A stretch of 64,000 nucleotides of DNA, taken from positions 40,850 to 104,849 of the forward strand of contig NZ_JABTTS010000024.1 in assembly GCF_018638295.1 (NCBI RefSeq), given 5' to 3'. Under the pieces are notes generated by a model. The model searched no databases. It saw only the letters and a list, made by a program, of their open reading frames with translations, and had not been told where the DNA came from. Positions 1 to 9,360 of this stretch are shown piece by piece. The DNA comes from Streptomyces sp. CHD11. GTDB lineage: Bacteria > Actinomycetota > Actinomycetes > Streptomycetales > Streptomycetaceae. Position numbers and translations under genes: made by a program. The first letter of the stretch is position 1, and each line of letters opens with the position of its first letter.

Positions 1-1032
1 CGACTGCATGTCCGTGCCGGAGATCCCCCAGTCCTCGCGGAGCCGGTTGCGGCGGACCAGCGGCAGCTCGGGCAGCCCCGCGCGCAGTTCTTCGACCCAC
101 TCGCGCGAGGGCGCGACGGGCACCAGGTCGGGCTCGGGGAAGTACCGGTAGTCCTCGGCCTCCTCCTTCACGCGGCCCGAGGTCGTGGACCCCGTGTCCT
201 CGTGGAAGTGCCGGGTCTCCTGGATGATCGTCCCGCCCGCGTCGAGTACGGCGGCATGCCGCTGGATCTCGAACCGGGCGGCGCGCTCGACGGACCTGAG
301 CGAGTTGACGTTCTTCGTCTCCGAGCGCGTGCCGAACTTCTCCCGGCCGTGCGGGCGCAGCGACAGGTTCACGTCGCAGCGCATCTGGCCCATCTCCATC
401 CGGGCGTCGGACACACCGAGCGCCCGGATGAGCTCGCGCAGTTCACGGACGTACGCCCGCGCGACCTCGGGGGCCCGCTCGCCGGCGCCGGTGATCGGCT
501 TGGTGACGATCTCGATCAGCGGGATGCCCGCGCGGTTGTAGTCGAGCAGCGAGTGGGAGGCGCCGTGGATACGGCCGGTGGCGCCGCCCACGTGCGTGGA
601 CTTGCCGGTGTCCTCCTCCATGTGGGCGCGCTCGATCTCCACGCGGAAGGTCTCACCGTCCTCCAGCTGCACGTCGAGGTAGCCGTCGAAGGCGATCGGC
701 TCGTCGTACTGGGAGGTCTGGAAGTTCTTCGGCATGTCCGGATAGAAGTAGTTCTTCCGGGCGAAGCGGCACCATTCGGCGATCTCGCAGTGCAGCGCGA
801 GACCGATCTTGACGGCGGACTCGACGCCGATCGCGTTGACGACCGGGAGCGCGCCGGGCATGCCGAGGCAGACCGGACAGGTCTGCGAGTTGGCGTCGGC
901 GCCCAGCTCGGTGGAGCACCCGCAGAACATCTTGGTCTTGGTGCCGAGTTCGACATGGACCTCGAGGCCCATGACGGGGTCGTACGACGCGAGAGCGTCC
1001 TCGTACGACACCAGGTCGGTCGTGGTGGTCAC
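1..1032 (-). CDS. gatB: Asp-tRNA(Asn)/Glu-tRNA(Gln) amidotransferase subunit B, 3' end outside window
   Basis: GatB is the tRNA-binding and kinase-like subunit of the GatCAB complex. The complex converts Glu-tRNA(Gln) and Asp-tRNA(Asn) to their amide forms in the cytoplasm. 344 codons are visible. The start is GTG at 1032, preceded by a GAGAGGGAAG ribosome site. The N-terminal GatB signature is clear (GLEVHVEL, then a CGCS...CPVCLGMPG cysteine cluster typical of the zinc-binding GatB subgroup). The reading frame runs off the left edge, so the C-terminal YqeY-like tail is not visible. It lies 15 nt downstream of the small membrane protein gene and belongs to the gatC-gatA operon. Confidence 0.96.
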   Translation of the reverse strand, partial: MTTTTDLVSYEDALASYDPVMGLEVHVELGTKTKMFCGCSTELGADANSQTCPVCLGMPGALPVVNAIGVESAVKIGLALHCEIAEWCRFARKNYFYPDMPKNFQTSQYDEPIAFDGYLDVQLEDGETFRVEIERAHMEEDTGKSTHVGGATGRIHGASHSLLDYNRAGIPLIEIVTKPITGAGERAPEVARAYVRELRELIRALGVSDARMEMGQMRCDVNLSLRPHGREKFGTRSETKNVNSLRSVERAARFEIQRHAAVLDAGGTIIQETRHFHEDTGSTTSGRVKEEAEDYRYFPEPDLVPVAPSREWVEELRAGLPELPLVRRNRLREDWGISGTDMQS

Positions 1033-1047
1033 GGTGTAACTTCCCTC

Positions 1048-1287
1048 TCAGCCCAGCAGGACGTCGTCGTCGCCCAGCCGCTTCAGCTCGCGGTAGAGGA
1101 TGGCGAGGCCGGTGACGATGGCGGCGGCGGACACGGTGGCGTCGATCAGTACCAGGGTGTCCTTCTCCAGCCGCGCCTTCTTGACACGCTTGGCGACGCC
1201 GAACGCGCCGACCGCGGTGGCGGCCATGGACAGGTACGTACCGGACCGGGACTTCTTGAATCCCTTGGCCTTGGTCAGTGCACTCAC
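1048..1287 (-). CDS. Small two-segment membrane protein inserted between gatA and gatB
   Basis: 79 residues, starting GTG at 1287. The start overlaps the gatA stop in a GTGA arrangement, which suggests translational coupling. The N-terminus is basic (KAKGFKKSRSG). Two hydrophobic segments follow at about residues 18-34 and 46-65, with a basic stretch (KRVKKARLEK) between them and an acidic end (GDDDVLLG). It matches no enzyme family I recognise. From memory, Streptomyces genomes carry a small hypothetical gene at this position between gatA and gatB. The function is unknown. Overlap and spacing place it inside the amidotransferase operon, but nothing in its sequence links it to tRNA amidation. 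Confidence 0.85.
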   Translation of the reverse strand: MSALTKAKGFKKSRSGTYLSMAATAVGAFGVAKRVKKARLEKDTLVLIDATVSAAAIVTGLAILYRELKRLGDDDVLLG

Positions 1288-2780
1288 AGCGACGGAGCCT
1301 CCTCGATCAGCGGGTGGCCCCACTTTTCCACGAAGGCTGCCTCCACGGCGGCGCCCACCGTGTAGAGGCGGTCGTCCTTCATGACCGGGGCGATGATCTG
1401 CAGTCCGACCGGCAGGTTGTCCTCGGGCGCGAGGCCGCAGGGCAGCGACATGGCGGCGTTGCCGGCCAGGTTGGTCGGGATGGTGCACAGGTCGGCGAGG
1501 TACATCGCCATCGGGTCGTCGGCGCGCTCGCCGATCGGGAAGGCGGTGGTGGGTGTCGTCGGGGAGACGATCACGTCGACCTGCTCGAACGCCTTGTCGA
1601 AGTCCTGCTTGATCAGCGTGCGGACCTTCTGGGCGCTGCCGTAGTACGCGTCGTAGTAGCCGGAGCTGAGCGCGTAGGTGCCGAGCATGATGCGGCGCTT
1701 GACCTCGTCGCCGAAGCCGGCCTCGCGGGTCAGCGAGGTGACCTCCTCGGCGGAGTGCGTGCCGTCGTCACCCATCCGCCGGCCGTAGCGAAGGCCGTCG
1801 AAGCGGGCGAGGTTGGACGAGCACTCGGAGGGTGCGATCAGGTAGTAGGCCGACAGCGCGAGGTCGAAGGAGGGGCAGTCCAGCTCGACGATCTCGGCGC
1901 CGAGCCCCCGCATCAGCTCCACGGCCTCGTCGAACCGCTGGACGACACCCGCCTGGTAGCCCTCCCCCCGGAACTGCTTGACGACCCCGACCCGCATACC
2001 GGCCACGGACCCGTTGCGGGCGGCCTCGACGACCGCGGGCACCGGCTCGTCGATGGAGGTGGAGTCCAGCGGGTCGTGCCCGGCGATCACCTCGTGCAGC
2101 AGGGCGGCGTCCAGGACCGTACGGGCGCAGGGGCCGCCCTGGTCGAGGGAGCTGGAGAAGGCGACCATGCCGTACCGCGAGACCGCGCCGTACGTCGGCT
2201 TCACACCGACGGTGCCGGTGACGGCGGCGGGCTGGCGGATGGAACCGCCGGTGTCGGTGCCGATGGCGAGCGGCGCCTGGAAGGAGGCGAGGGCGGCGGA
2301 CGACCCGCCGCCGGAGCCCCCGGGGATCCTGGTGAGGTCCCACGGGTTGCCGGTCGGTCCGTAGGCGCTGTTCTCGGTGCTGGACCCCATGGCGAACTCG
2401 TCCATGTTGGTCTTGCCGAGGATGACGACGTCGGCGGCCTTGAGCCGCTTGGTGAGCGTCGCGTCGTACGGCGGGACCCAGCCCTCGAGGATCTTGGAAC
2501 CGACGGTGGTCGGGATGCCCTCGGTGGTGAAGATGTCCTTGAGGGCGAGCGGGACGCCGGCCAGCGGACCGAGCTTCTCGCCCCGGGCGCGCTTCTCGTC
2601 GACGGCGCGAGCCTGCGCCAGGGCGCCTTCGCGGTCGACGTGCAGGAAGGCGTGCACCTTCTCGTCGACGGCCTCGATCCGGGCCAGGTGCGCCTCGGTG
2701 ACCTCGACGGCGGTGAGCTCGCCGGAGGCGATCCTCGCGGCGGTCTCGGCGGCGGTGAGCCTGATGATGTGATCGCTCAT
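1284..2780 (-). CDS. gatA: Asp-tRNA(Asn)/Glu-tRNA(Gln) amidotransferase subunit A
   Basis: GatA is the glutaminase/amidase subunit. It releases ammonia from glutamine and passes it to GatB. 498 residues, the normal family length. The amidase signature is intact: the Lys of KDIFTTEG, the glycine-serine loop GGSGGGSSAALAS and the TDTGGSIRQPA segment supply the Lys-cisSer-Ser triad. ATG at 2780 is preceded by a GGGGGAGGAG ribosome site. It follows gatC by 6 nt and overlaps the next gene by 4 nt, so gatC, gatA, the small membrane protein and gatB form one leftward operon. Confidence 0.98.
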   Translation of the reverse strand: MSDHIIRLTAAETAARIASGELTAVEVTEAHLARIEAVDEKVHAFLHVDREGALAQARAVDEKRARGEKLGPLAGVPLALKDIFTTEGIPTTVGSKILEGWVPPYDATLTKRLKAADVVILGKTNMDEFAMGSSTENSAYGPTGNPWDLTRIPGGSGGGSSAALASFQAPLAIGTDTGGSIRQPAAVTGTVGVKPTYGAVSRYGMVAFSSSLDQGGPCARTVLDAALLHEVIAGHDPLDSTSIDEPVPAVVEAARNGSVAGMRVGVVKQFRGEGYQAGVVQRFDEAVELMRGLGAEIVELDCPSFDLALSAYYLIAPSECSSNLARFDGLRYGRRMGDDGTHSAEEVTSLTREAGFGDEVKRRIMLGTYALSSGYYDAYYGSAQKVRTLIKQDFDKAFEQVDVIVSPTTPTTAFPIGERADDPMAMYLADLCTIPTNLAGNAAMSLPCGLAPEDNLPVGLQIIAPVMKDDRLYTVGAAVEAAFVEKWGHPLIEEAPSL

Positions 2781-2786
2781 GGCGGG

Positions 2787-3083
2787 TTACTCCTCCCCCA
2801 GGATCTGCGGCACCTTGAAACGCTGCTGCTCCTGGGCCGGGGCGCCGGAGAGCGCCTGCTCGGGGGTGAGCGAGGGACGGACCTCGTCCGGCCGCATGAC
2901 GTTGGTCAGCGGGAGGGGGTGCGAGGTCGGCGGGACGTCTTGGCCGGCGACTTCGCTGACGCGGGCGACCGCGCCGATGATGTCGTCGAGCTGGCCTGCG
3001 AAGTGGTCGAGCTCTTCGGGCTTCAGCTCCAGACGCGCCAGCCGGGCGAGGTGGGCGACCTCCTCGCGCGTAATGCCAGGCAT
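2787..3083 (-). CDS. gatC: Asp-tRNA(Asn)/Glu-tRNA(Gln) amidotransferase subunit C
   Basis: GatC is the small stabilising subunit that wraps around GatA in the amidotransferase. 98 residues, typical length. It starts MPGITREEVAHLARLARLEL, which is characteristic of the family, and ends in the VPQILGEE-type tail. ATG at 3083 has a GAGGATC ribosome site. It is the first gene of the leftward operon, with the 444-bp gene-free stretch upstream as its likely promoter region. Confidence 0.97.
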   Translation of the reverse strand: MPGITREEVAHLARLARLELKPEELDHFAGQLDDIIGAVARVSEVAGQDVPPTSHPLPLTNVMRPDEVRPSLTPEQALSGAPAQEQQRFKVPQILGEE

Positions 3084-3527
3084 GCAGCGATCCTCTGGGG
3101 TGAGTGTGAGTGTTTTGGGACCAATCCTATGGGGCGGGGGGCGGTGCCCGTACCGATGGGCCGGGGGCGTGCCGGTGAGGCCCGTTCACGGGCGTCGCGC
3201 CGTCCCGTGCGGGTGGTGGTGGCGGTGGGTGCCGGCAGCGGGGCGGGTTGCACGGCCGGTGCCTCGTCGCCGCGCCCCGCGGCGGTACGAGGTCACGCGG
3301 CCGGTGTGTGCGGTGCCCGGCGGATGCCTCCCGGCTGCGCCCGGCGCCTGCACCGTACCCGGCGTGGACGCCGGGCGGGGGGTGTGCGCGCAGCCCGGCG
3401 CTCGCGGGGTGCCGTCGCGCCCACCCGTGCCGCCCCAGTGGCACGACCGCCCGCGGGAGCGGGGCGGAGGGCGGCGGGCGCGGTGGCGTTGTGTGCGTGG
3501 CCTGTCGGGTGGGCGTCGGCGGCGGGG
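3084..3527. other. Gene-free, extremely GC-rich stretch between gatC and rmdB
   Basis: 444 bp separate the gatC start from the rmdB-like stop. Open frames exist on both strands, but their products are low-complexity Arg/Ala/Gly/Pro and resemble no protein family. Only the first 50 bp next to gatC are less GC-rich, and they probably hold the gatCAB promoter (TAGGAT on the minus strand near 3126-3131 is a possible -10 box). From memory, S. coelicolor has small genes in this interval. Here I can support none. Confidence 0.5.
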
Positions 3528-5849
3528 CTAGTCGTCGGCTGTTCTTGCGGCCGGCAGGGCGGCTGCCGGCCGTTGCCAGCCGCGGGAGCCGCGGGCGAGC
3601 AGCCACGCCGTGGTCTCGTCCGGCGGCATCGCCGCGGCGACCAGCCAGCCCTGCACGGCGTCGCAGCGCAGATCCCGCAGCCGCTCCCAGGTCTCGTCGT
3701 CCTCGACGCCCTCCGCCACCACGAGCAGCCCCAGCGAGTGCGCCAGATCGATCGTGCACCGCACGATCTCCGCGTCCTCGTTGTCGATGGCCAGCCGTGC
3801 CACGAACGACCGGTCGATCTTCAGCTCGCTCACCGGCAGCCGCCGCAGATGCACGAGGGAGGAGTAGCCGGTCCCGAAGTCGTCCAGGGACATCTTGACG
3901 CCGTGCCCGGTCAGCGCGTTCAGCGTGTCGGCGGCCCGCTGCGGGTCCTCCAGCAGGACGTGCTCGGTGATCTCCAGTTGGAGCGCTCCCGCCGGTACCC
4001 CGTGCCGGGCCAGCCGCGCCGCGACGGAGCCGGCGAAGCCGGGGGTGTGCACATCGCGGGGCGACACGTTGACGGCGACCGGGACGAACAGTCCCTGGGA
4101 CCGCCACTCGGCCACCTGCCCGAGCGCGGTCTCGAGCACGTACTCGGTGAGATGCGGCATCAGCCCGGACGATTCGGCGATCGCTATGAACTCGTCCGGC
4201 GGCACCCTGCCCCGCTCGGGGTGCACCCACCGCACCAGGGCCTCGAGCCCGGCGACATGCCCGTCGAAGCGCACCTTGGGCTGGTAGTGCAGTTCCACCT
4301 CACGCGCGTCCAGGGCGCGGCGCAGATCGCCCAGCAGCCCCAGCCGGTCAGGGGTGTTGGAGTCGCGCTTGGACTCGTACGCCTCGACTCCCGTACGGTC
4401 CCGCTTCGCCTGGTACATCGCCACGTCCGCCCGGCGCAGCAGCCCTTCCGCGTCGACCGCGTGGTCCGGGAACACGGCGACTCCCGCACTCGCCTCCAGG
4501 ACGAGGGTGAGCCCGTCGAGGTCGAGCGGGGAGCTGAGGGCGGAGACGAGACCGCGGGCGACCCGGGTCGCGGAGGTCGTGGAGTCGGCGACGGGCAGTA
4601 AGACGGCGAACTCGTCACCGCCGAGCCGCGCGGCCTCCGCCCCGCGCGGCAGGGCGAGTCTCAGCCGGTCGGCGATCTGCAGCAGCAGCCGGTCACCGGC
4701 GAGATGCCCGAGGGTGTCGTTGACCGACCGGAACCGGTCCAGGTCGATGAGCATGAGGGCGGAGCGCACACCGATCCGCTCCGCGTCGTCCAGCGCGGTC
4801 CAGATCCGTTCCAGCAGCCACTGCCGGTTGGGCAGCCCGGTGAGCGGATCGCGCAGCTGCTCCTCGGCGCGGGCGCGGGCTATCCAGAGGGTGGAGTCGA
4901 GGGCGATGAGCGGGATGCAGAACAGCGGCAGCAGGACGGGTTTGGCGTCGGCGACCACACACACCAGGGGCGCTATGCCGAGCAGGGCGACGGCCACGAG
5001 TCCTTGCCGAATCAGGGCGGTCCGGGCCACGGTGGGCAGCCCCGCACGGGGTGTGTGCAGGTACCAGAGCAGGCTGCGGGTGACCGCGAGATAGGCGGCT
5101 GCGACGAGTACCACCCCGGGGGCGGTGTACAGCGTCCAGGTGTCCGGACTCGACGGCGACTCGACGGACGGCACGGAGCCGAACGCGGCCAGCACCAGCG
5201 CCCCGGCGCCGATGCCGAGCAGATCCACCGCCCCGTGCAGCACACCCTGCCGCCAGCGGCCCCGCCGGGCGACGCCGACCAGCACGACGACGGTGAGGCT
5301 GATCATCCCGGACGCGACCCAGCCGTACAGCAGCAGGACGGCCAGGGTGAGAGCGGCGCCCGAGCCCGTGCCGCCCCACCAGCGGGAGCGGCCCAGCATC
5401 ACCAGGTGCCCCACGATGATTCCGGTCAGCACGGCGAGCGACCAGCCGACGGTCCCGCCCGGGAACAGCGCGTGTCCTGTGGTGAAGGCCCGGAGGAAAC
5501 CGGCGCCCAGAACAAAGCCGGCCGCCGCGACGACAGCGGTGGGCAACGCGGGCCAGGACGGGTGGCGTTCGGCGTCCGTCTCGGACAGCGAGCCGGACGA
5601 TCCGGCCGGCGAACCCGACAGCGAGCGGGACAGGGGCCGGGATCCGGACAGCCGGGGAGCACGCCCGGTGGCCGACTGTCCGGCACCGCGCGCGTCCGTA
5701 CCGCGCGCGTCCGCGGTGCCCGCTCCGGTGCGCCCCTGCGCGCCCGGCCGCCCCGCGGGCCGCCCGTCCTCACGGCGGCGCCGCCATGCGACCGTCATGC
5801 GGCGCAAGCGCAGCCGTGAGCCCGGGGCGGCGCTCTCGGTCGGTTCCAT
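3528..5849 (-). CDS. rmdB: Membrane-bound GGDEF-EAL cyclic-di-GMP protein, RmdB-like
   Basis: 773 residues from ATG at 5849 (GAGAGGGACGGGA ribosome site); a longer frame upstream is non-coding in character. After a Ser/Arg/Gly-rich N-terminus there are roughly seven to eight membrane segments (about residues 95-345). A GGDEF domain follows, with intact GGDEF at 410-414, then an EAL domain with EAL at 536-538 and the DDFGTGYSSL loop. The inhibitory I-site before GGDEF reads RGAE rather than RxxD, so product feedback may be lost. In S. coelicolor the membrane GGDEF-EAL protein in this context is RmdB, a c-di-GMP phosphodiesterase affecting development (recalled). Leu417, just after GGDEF, is encoded by TTA, implying dependence on the bldA tRNA. 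The symbol is assigned by architecture and remembered synteny. Confidence 0.85.
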   Translation of the reverse strand: MEPTESAAPGSRLRLRRMTVAWRRRREDGRPAGRPGAQGRTGAGTADARGTDARGAGQSATGRAPRLSGSRPLSRSLSGSPAGSSGSLSETDAERHPSWPALPTAVVAAAGFVLGAGFLRAFTTGHALFPGGTVGWSLAVLTGIIVGHLVMLGRSRWWGGTGSGAALTLAVLLLYGWVASGMISLTVVVLVGVARRGRWRQGVLHGAVDLLGIGAGALVLAAFGSVPSVESPSSPDTWTLYTAPGVVLVAAAYLAVTRSLLWYLHTPRAGLPTVARTALIRQGLVAVALLGIAPLVCVVADAKPVLLPLFCIPLIALDSTLWIARARAEEQLRDPLTGLPNRQWLLERIWTALDDAERIGVRSALMLIDLDRFRSVNDTLGHLAGDRLLLQIADRLRLALPRGAEAARLGGDEFAVLLPVADSTTSATRVARGLVSALSSPLDLDGLTLVLEASAGVAVFPDHAVDAEGLLRRADVAMYQAKRDRTGVEAYESKRDSNTPDRLGLLGDLRRALDAREVELHYQPKVRFDGHVAGLEALVRWVHPERGRVPPDEFIAIAESSGLMPHLTEYVLETALGQVAEWRSQGLFVPVAVNVSPRDVHTPGFAGSVAARLARHGVPAGALQLEITEHVLLEDPQRAADTLNALTGHGVKMSLDDFGTGYSSLVHLRRLPVSELKIDRSFVARLAIDNEDAEIVRCTIDLAHSLGLLVVAEGVEDDETWERLRDLRCDAVQGWLVAAAMPPDETTAWLLARGSRGWQRPAAALPAARTADD

Positions 5850-6108
5850 TCCCGTCCCTCTCACAGCCGGCGGTGCCCACGCCACGCGGCCCGGTGCCCG
5901 ACAACCCTCAGCGGCTCCGCGTCGGAAAGCCCTTGCCCGCACCCTTCGCGGGTACGGAATTGCCCCGACCGCAGCTGGGCACGGCAGGCGCACATCTCAA
6001 CAGTAGGCCGCAGGAGGCTTCCACGGGCACCGGTCGCCGACGGTTGCCCGAATGCGCCCCAGCCACCCGTATGCATCTGGTATGCGCCGATCGCGTGGGC
6101 TTCAACCG

Positions 6109-8304
6109 CTACTCCTCGGCCGAAAGGGCGAGGCCGGCCGCGGCCTCCGGCCCTTGCTCGAGCAGGACGGTGAAGCCCGCTTCGTTCAGAACCGGCACCT
6201 TCAACTGCATCGCCTTGTCATATTTTGACCCGGGATTATCTCCCACCACCACGAACGACGTCTTCTTGGAGACCGAACCGGTCACCTTCGCGCCCTGGCT
6301 CTGCAGCGCCTCTTTCGCGCCATCCCGGGTGAAATGGTCCAAAGTTCCGGTCACGACGACGGTGATCCCTTCCAGCGGACGCGGGCCCTGGTCCTCGCCG
6401 GCCCCCTCGTCCTCCATGCGGACGCCGGCCGCCTTCCACTTGCGGATGATCTCGCGGTGCCAGTCCTCCGCGAACCACTGCTTGAGCGAGGCGGCGATGG
6501 TCGGTCCGACGCCCTCGGTGTTCGCCAGCTCCTCCTCGTCTGCCTGCTCGATGCGGTCGACGGAGCCGAACTCGCGGGCCAGTGCCTCCGCCGCGACCGG
6601 CCCGACATGACGGATCGACAGTCCGGTCAGCACACGGGCCAGCGGGCGCTCCTTGGCCGCGTCGATGTTCGCCAGCATCGCCACCGCGTTCTTCTTCGGC
6701 TCACCCTCCTGGTTGGCGAAGACGGTGGCGACCTTCTCCTCACCGGTCCTCGGATCCCGCTTGGGCAGCCCGCTGTCCTGGTCCAGGACGTACGCCCTGA
6801 TGGGCAGCAACTGCTCCACGGTGAGGTCGAAGAGATCGCCCTCGTCCCCGAGCGGCGGGTCCGCGGGCTCCAGCGGCCTGGTCAGCGCCGCCGCGGCGAC
6901 ATAGCCGAAGTGCTCGATGTCCAGCGCCTTGCGCCCGGCGAGATAGAACAGCCGCTCCCGCAACTGGGCGGGACACGAACGGGCGTTGGGGCAGCGCAGG
7001 TCGACATCGCCCTCCTTCATGGCCTTCAGCGGCGTACCGCACTCGGGGCACCCGGACGGCATCACGAACTCGCGCTCGCTGCCGTCCCGCAGGTCCGCGA
7101 CCGGCCCGAGGATCTCCGGGATCACATCACCGGCCTTGCGCAGCACCACCGTGTCACCGATGAGCACGCCCTTGGCCCTGACCACGTCCTGGTTGTGCAG
7201 CGTGGCGAACTCGACCTCGGACCCGGCGACGGTGACCGGCTTCACCTGTGCGTACGGCGTGACCCTGCCGGTACGCCCCACCCCCACGCGGATGTCGAGC
7301 AGCTTGGTGTTGACCTCCTCGGGCGCGTACTTGTACGCGATGGCCCAGCGCGGGGCGCGTGAGGTGGTGCCGAGGCGTCCCTGGAGGGGGATCTCGTCGA
7401 GTTTGACGACGACACCGTCGATCTCGTGCGCCACGGAGTGCCGGTTCTCGCCGTAGTACGCGATGAACTCCCGTACACCGGCGAGGTCGTCGACGACCCT
7501 GTTGTGGTCGGAGGTCGGCAGGCCCCAGGTCCTGAGCAGGTCGTAGCCCTGGGAGAGGCGGGTCATGCCCTGGTAGCCCTCCAGGACACCGATGCCGTGG
7601 ACCACCATGTGCAGCGGGCGGGTGGCGGTGACCCGCGGGTCCTTCTGGCGCAGTGAACCGGCCGCCGCGTTGCGCGGGTTGGCGAAGGGCTTGTCGCCGG
7701 CCGCGTTCAGCCGCGCGTTGAGTTCCTGGAACATGTCCATGGGGAAGTAGACCTCGCCGCGGATCTCCACGAGGCCGGGCACCTCGTCGCCGGTCAGCCG
7801 GTCCGGGATCTCGGCGATGGTGCGGACGTTGGGCGTGATGTCCTCGCCGGTGCGGCCGTCGCCGCGGGTCGCCGCGCGGACGAGCCGGCCCCGCTCGTAG
7901 GTGAGGTTGACGGCGAGGCCGTCGACCTTCAGCTCGCACAGGAAGTGGAACCTCTGCTCGCCCAGCTCCTTGTGGATGCGCTCGGCCCAGGCGGCGAGGT
8001 CCTCGTCGTTGAACGTGTTGTCGAGGGAGAGCATGCGCGAGACGTGCTGGACGGAGGTGAACTCCGTCTCGTAGGCGCCCGCGACCTTCTGGGTCGGCGA
8101 GTCGGGCGTGCGCAGCTCCGGATACTCCTCCTCCAGCGCCGCCAGCTCGCGCAGCAGCAGGTCGAAGTCGGCGTCGCTGATGACGGGGGCGTCGTTCACG
8201 TAGTACCGGAAGCGGTGCTCCTCGATCCGCTCGGCGAGCCCGGCGTGCCTCTCCCGCGCCTCGGCGGGCACGCTCGTCGTCTCCGCTTGCTTGTCGCCGG
8301 CCAC
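6109..8304 (-). CDS. ligA: NAD+-dependent DNA ligase
   Basis: LigA seals nicks in duplex DNA during replication and repair, using NAD+ as the adenylate donor. 731 residues from GTG at 8304, chosen because GGGAGGA lies 7 nt upstream and the N-terminus VAGDKQAETTSVPAEARERH fits Streptomyces LigA. Domains in order: Ia domain, adenylation domain with CELKVDGLAVNL (nucleophilic Lys), OB fold, four-Cys zinc finger (CPEC...CPNARSCPAQ), helix-hairpin-helix region and a C-terminal BRCT domain (GITVVVTGTLDHFTRD). The full set of domains is intact. Confidence 0.98.
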   Translation of the reverse strand: MAGDKQAETTSVPAEARERHAGLAERIEEHRFRYYVNDAPVISDADFDLLLRELAALEEEYPELRTPDSPTQKVAGAYETEFTSVQHVSRMLSLDNTFNDEDLAAWAERIHKELGEQRFHFLCELKVDGLAVNLTYERGRLVRAATRGDGRTGEDITPNVRTIAEIPDRLTGDEVPGLVEIRGEVYFPMDMFQELNARLNAAGDKPFANPRNAAAGSLRQKDPRVTATRPLHMVVHGIGVLEGYQGMTRLSQGYDLLRTWGLPTSDHNRVVDDLAGVREFIAYYGENRHSVAHEIDGVVVKLDEIPLQGRLGTTSRAPRWAIAYKYAPEEVNTKLLDIRVGVGRTGRVTPYAQVKPVTVAGSEVEFATLHNQDVVRAKGVLIGDTVVLRKAGDVIPEILGPVADLRDGSEREFVMPSGCPECGTPLKAMKEGDVDLRCPNARSCPAQLRERLFYLAGRKALDIEHFGYVAAAALTRPLEPADPPLGDEGDLFDLTVEQLLPIRAYVLDQDSGLPKRDPRTGEEKVATVFANQEGEPKKNAVAMLANIDAAKERPLARVLTGLSIRHVGPVAAEALAREFGSVDRIEQADEEELANTEGVGPTIAASLKQWFAEDWHREIIRKWKAAGVRMEDEGAGEDQGPRPLEGITVVVTGTLDHFTRDGAKEALQSQGAKVTGSVSKKTSFVVVGDNPGSKYDKAMQLKVPVLNEAGFTVLLEQGPEAAAGLALSAEE

Positions 8305-8318
8305 CGTGGGTCCTCCCG

Positions 8319-9326
8319 TCACTCTGGGTTGTCCGCGAGGGATCTCGCCGCCCGGACGCACTGTGCGTAGGCCCTGCGCGCGTACTCCGGGGAAGCCCCC
8401 GCGAGTCCGCACGCCGGGGTGAGCGTGACCGCCTCCGGGAGGAGTCCCGGCCGCAGCCCCAGCCTGCGCCAGAGCGTCCTGACACCCATGACGCTACCGC
8501 CCGGGTCCGACAACGGGCCCTCCGTGCCCGGGACGACACCGGCGAACAGCCGGGTCCCGCTCTCCACCGCTTCCCCGATCACCTCGTCGTCACGCTCGGT
8601 GAGGAGGGAGAAGTCGAAGGAGACCGCCGCCGCGCCCGCCCGGCGCAGCAGGGTGAAGGGGACGTCCGGCGCGCACGAGTGGACCACGACGGGCCCGCCG
8701 TCGTGAACCCCGACGACGTCGCGCAGCGTGCCCTCGACGATCTGCCGGTCCACCGCGCGGTGCGTGCGGTAGCCGCTCGCGCTCCGCACATGGCCGCGCA
8801 GTACGGCGGTGAGGGAGGGCTCGTCGAGCTGCAGGACGGGCTGCGCGCCGGGGATGCGGCGCCGTACCTCGGCGAGGTGGAGGCGGAGCCCTTCGGCGAG
8901 GGAGGCGGCGAGGTCGCGGCAGGCGCCGGGGTCGGAGAGGGCGGCCTCGCCGTTGCGCAGTTCCAGGGCGGCGGCGAGGGTCCAGGGTCCGACAGCCTGG
9001 ACCTTCAGCGGGCCTTCGTAGCCCTGGGTGAACTCCTCCAGCGCGTCGAGGTCCTGGCCGAGCCAGGAGCGGGCGCGCTTGGTGTCCCGGCCCGGGCGGT
9101 CACCGAGCCGCCAGCCGCTGGGCTCGACGCGGGCGTACAGCTCCACGAGCATGCCCGTGGTCCGGCCGATCATGTCCGCGCCGGGGCCGCGGGCGGGAAG
9201 TTCGGGGAGGTGGGGGAAGTTCTCGAAGCTGCCGGTGACGGTTCTCGCGGCTTCCCGGGCGTCGCCGCCCGGCAGGGAGCCGATGCCGGTGGCGGGGCCG
9301 AAGGGGGGCTGACTGTTGTCGCTCAC
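8319..9326 (-). CDS. Cobalamin-independent methionine synthase-like protein (MetE C-terminal fold)
   Basis: 335 residues, about the size of the MetE catalytic half alone. The zinc-binding pattern is visible: HSC in the central strand (VVVHSCAPDVP) and a late Cys in LTPACGLAGASP. The VLQLDEPSL segment is also MetE-like. It is probably a zinc-dependent methyl or alkyl transferase acting on a thiol, but the folate-binding N-terminal half of true MetE is absent and the physiological substrate is unknown. It ends 14 bp before the ligA start and reads in the same direction, so co-transcription is possible. Confidence 0.8.
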   Translation of the reverse strand: MSDNSQPPFGPATGIGSLPGGDAREAARTVTGSFENFPHLPELPARGPGADMIGRTTGMLVELYARVEPSGWRLGDRPGRDTKRARSWLGQDLDALEEFTQGYEGPLKVQAVGPWTLAAALELRNGEAALSDPGACRDLAASLAEGLRLHLAEVRRRIPGAQPVLQLDEPSLTAVLRGHVRSASGYRTHRAVDRQIVEGTLRDVVGVHDGGPVVVHSCAPDVPFTLLRRAGAAAVSFDFSLLTERDDEVIGEAVESGTRLFAGVVPGTEGPLSDPGGSVMGVRTLWRRLGLRPGLLPEAVTLTPACGLAGASPEYARRAYAQCVRAARSLADNPE

Positions 9327-9360
9327 GCGAGAAGCGTACGCAGTGGGTGGCCGGGGGTTG

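Noticed and set aside
1278..4601. A rightward open frame of more than 1,100 codons across gatA, gatC and part of rmdB
   Set aside because: It is antisense to four well-supported genes, its product is low-complexity and resembles no protein family. Long spurious frames are expected where third codon positions are nearly all G/C.
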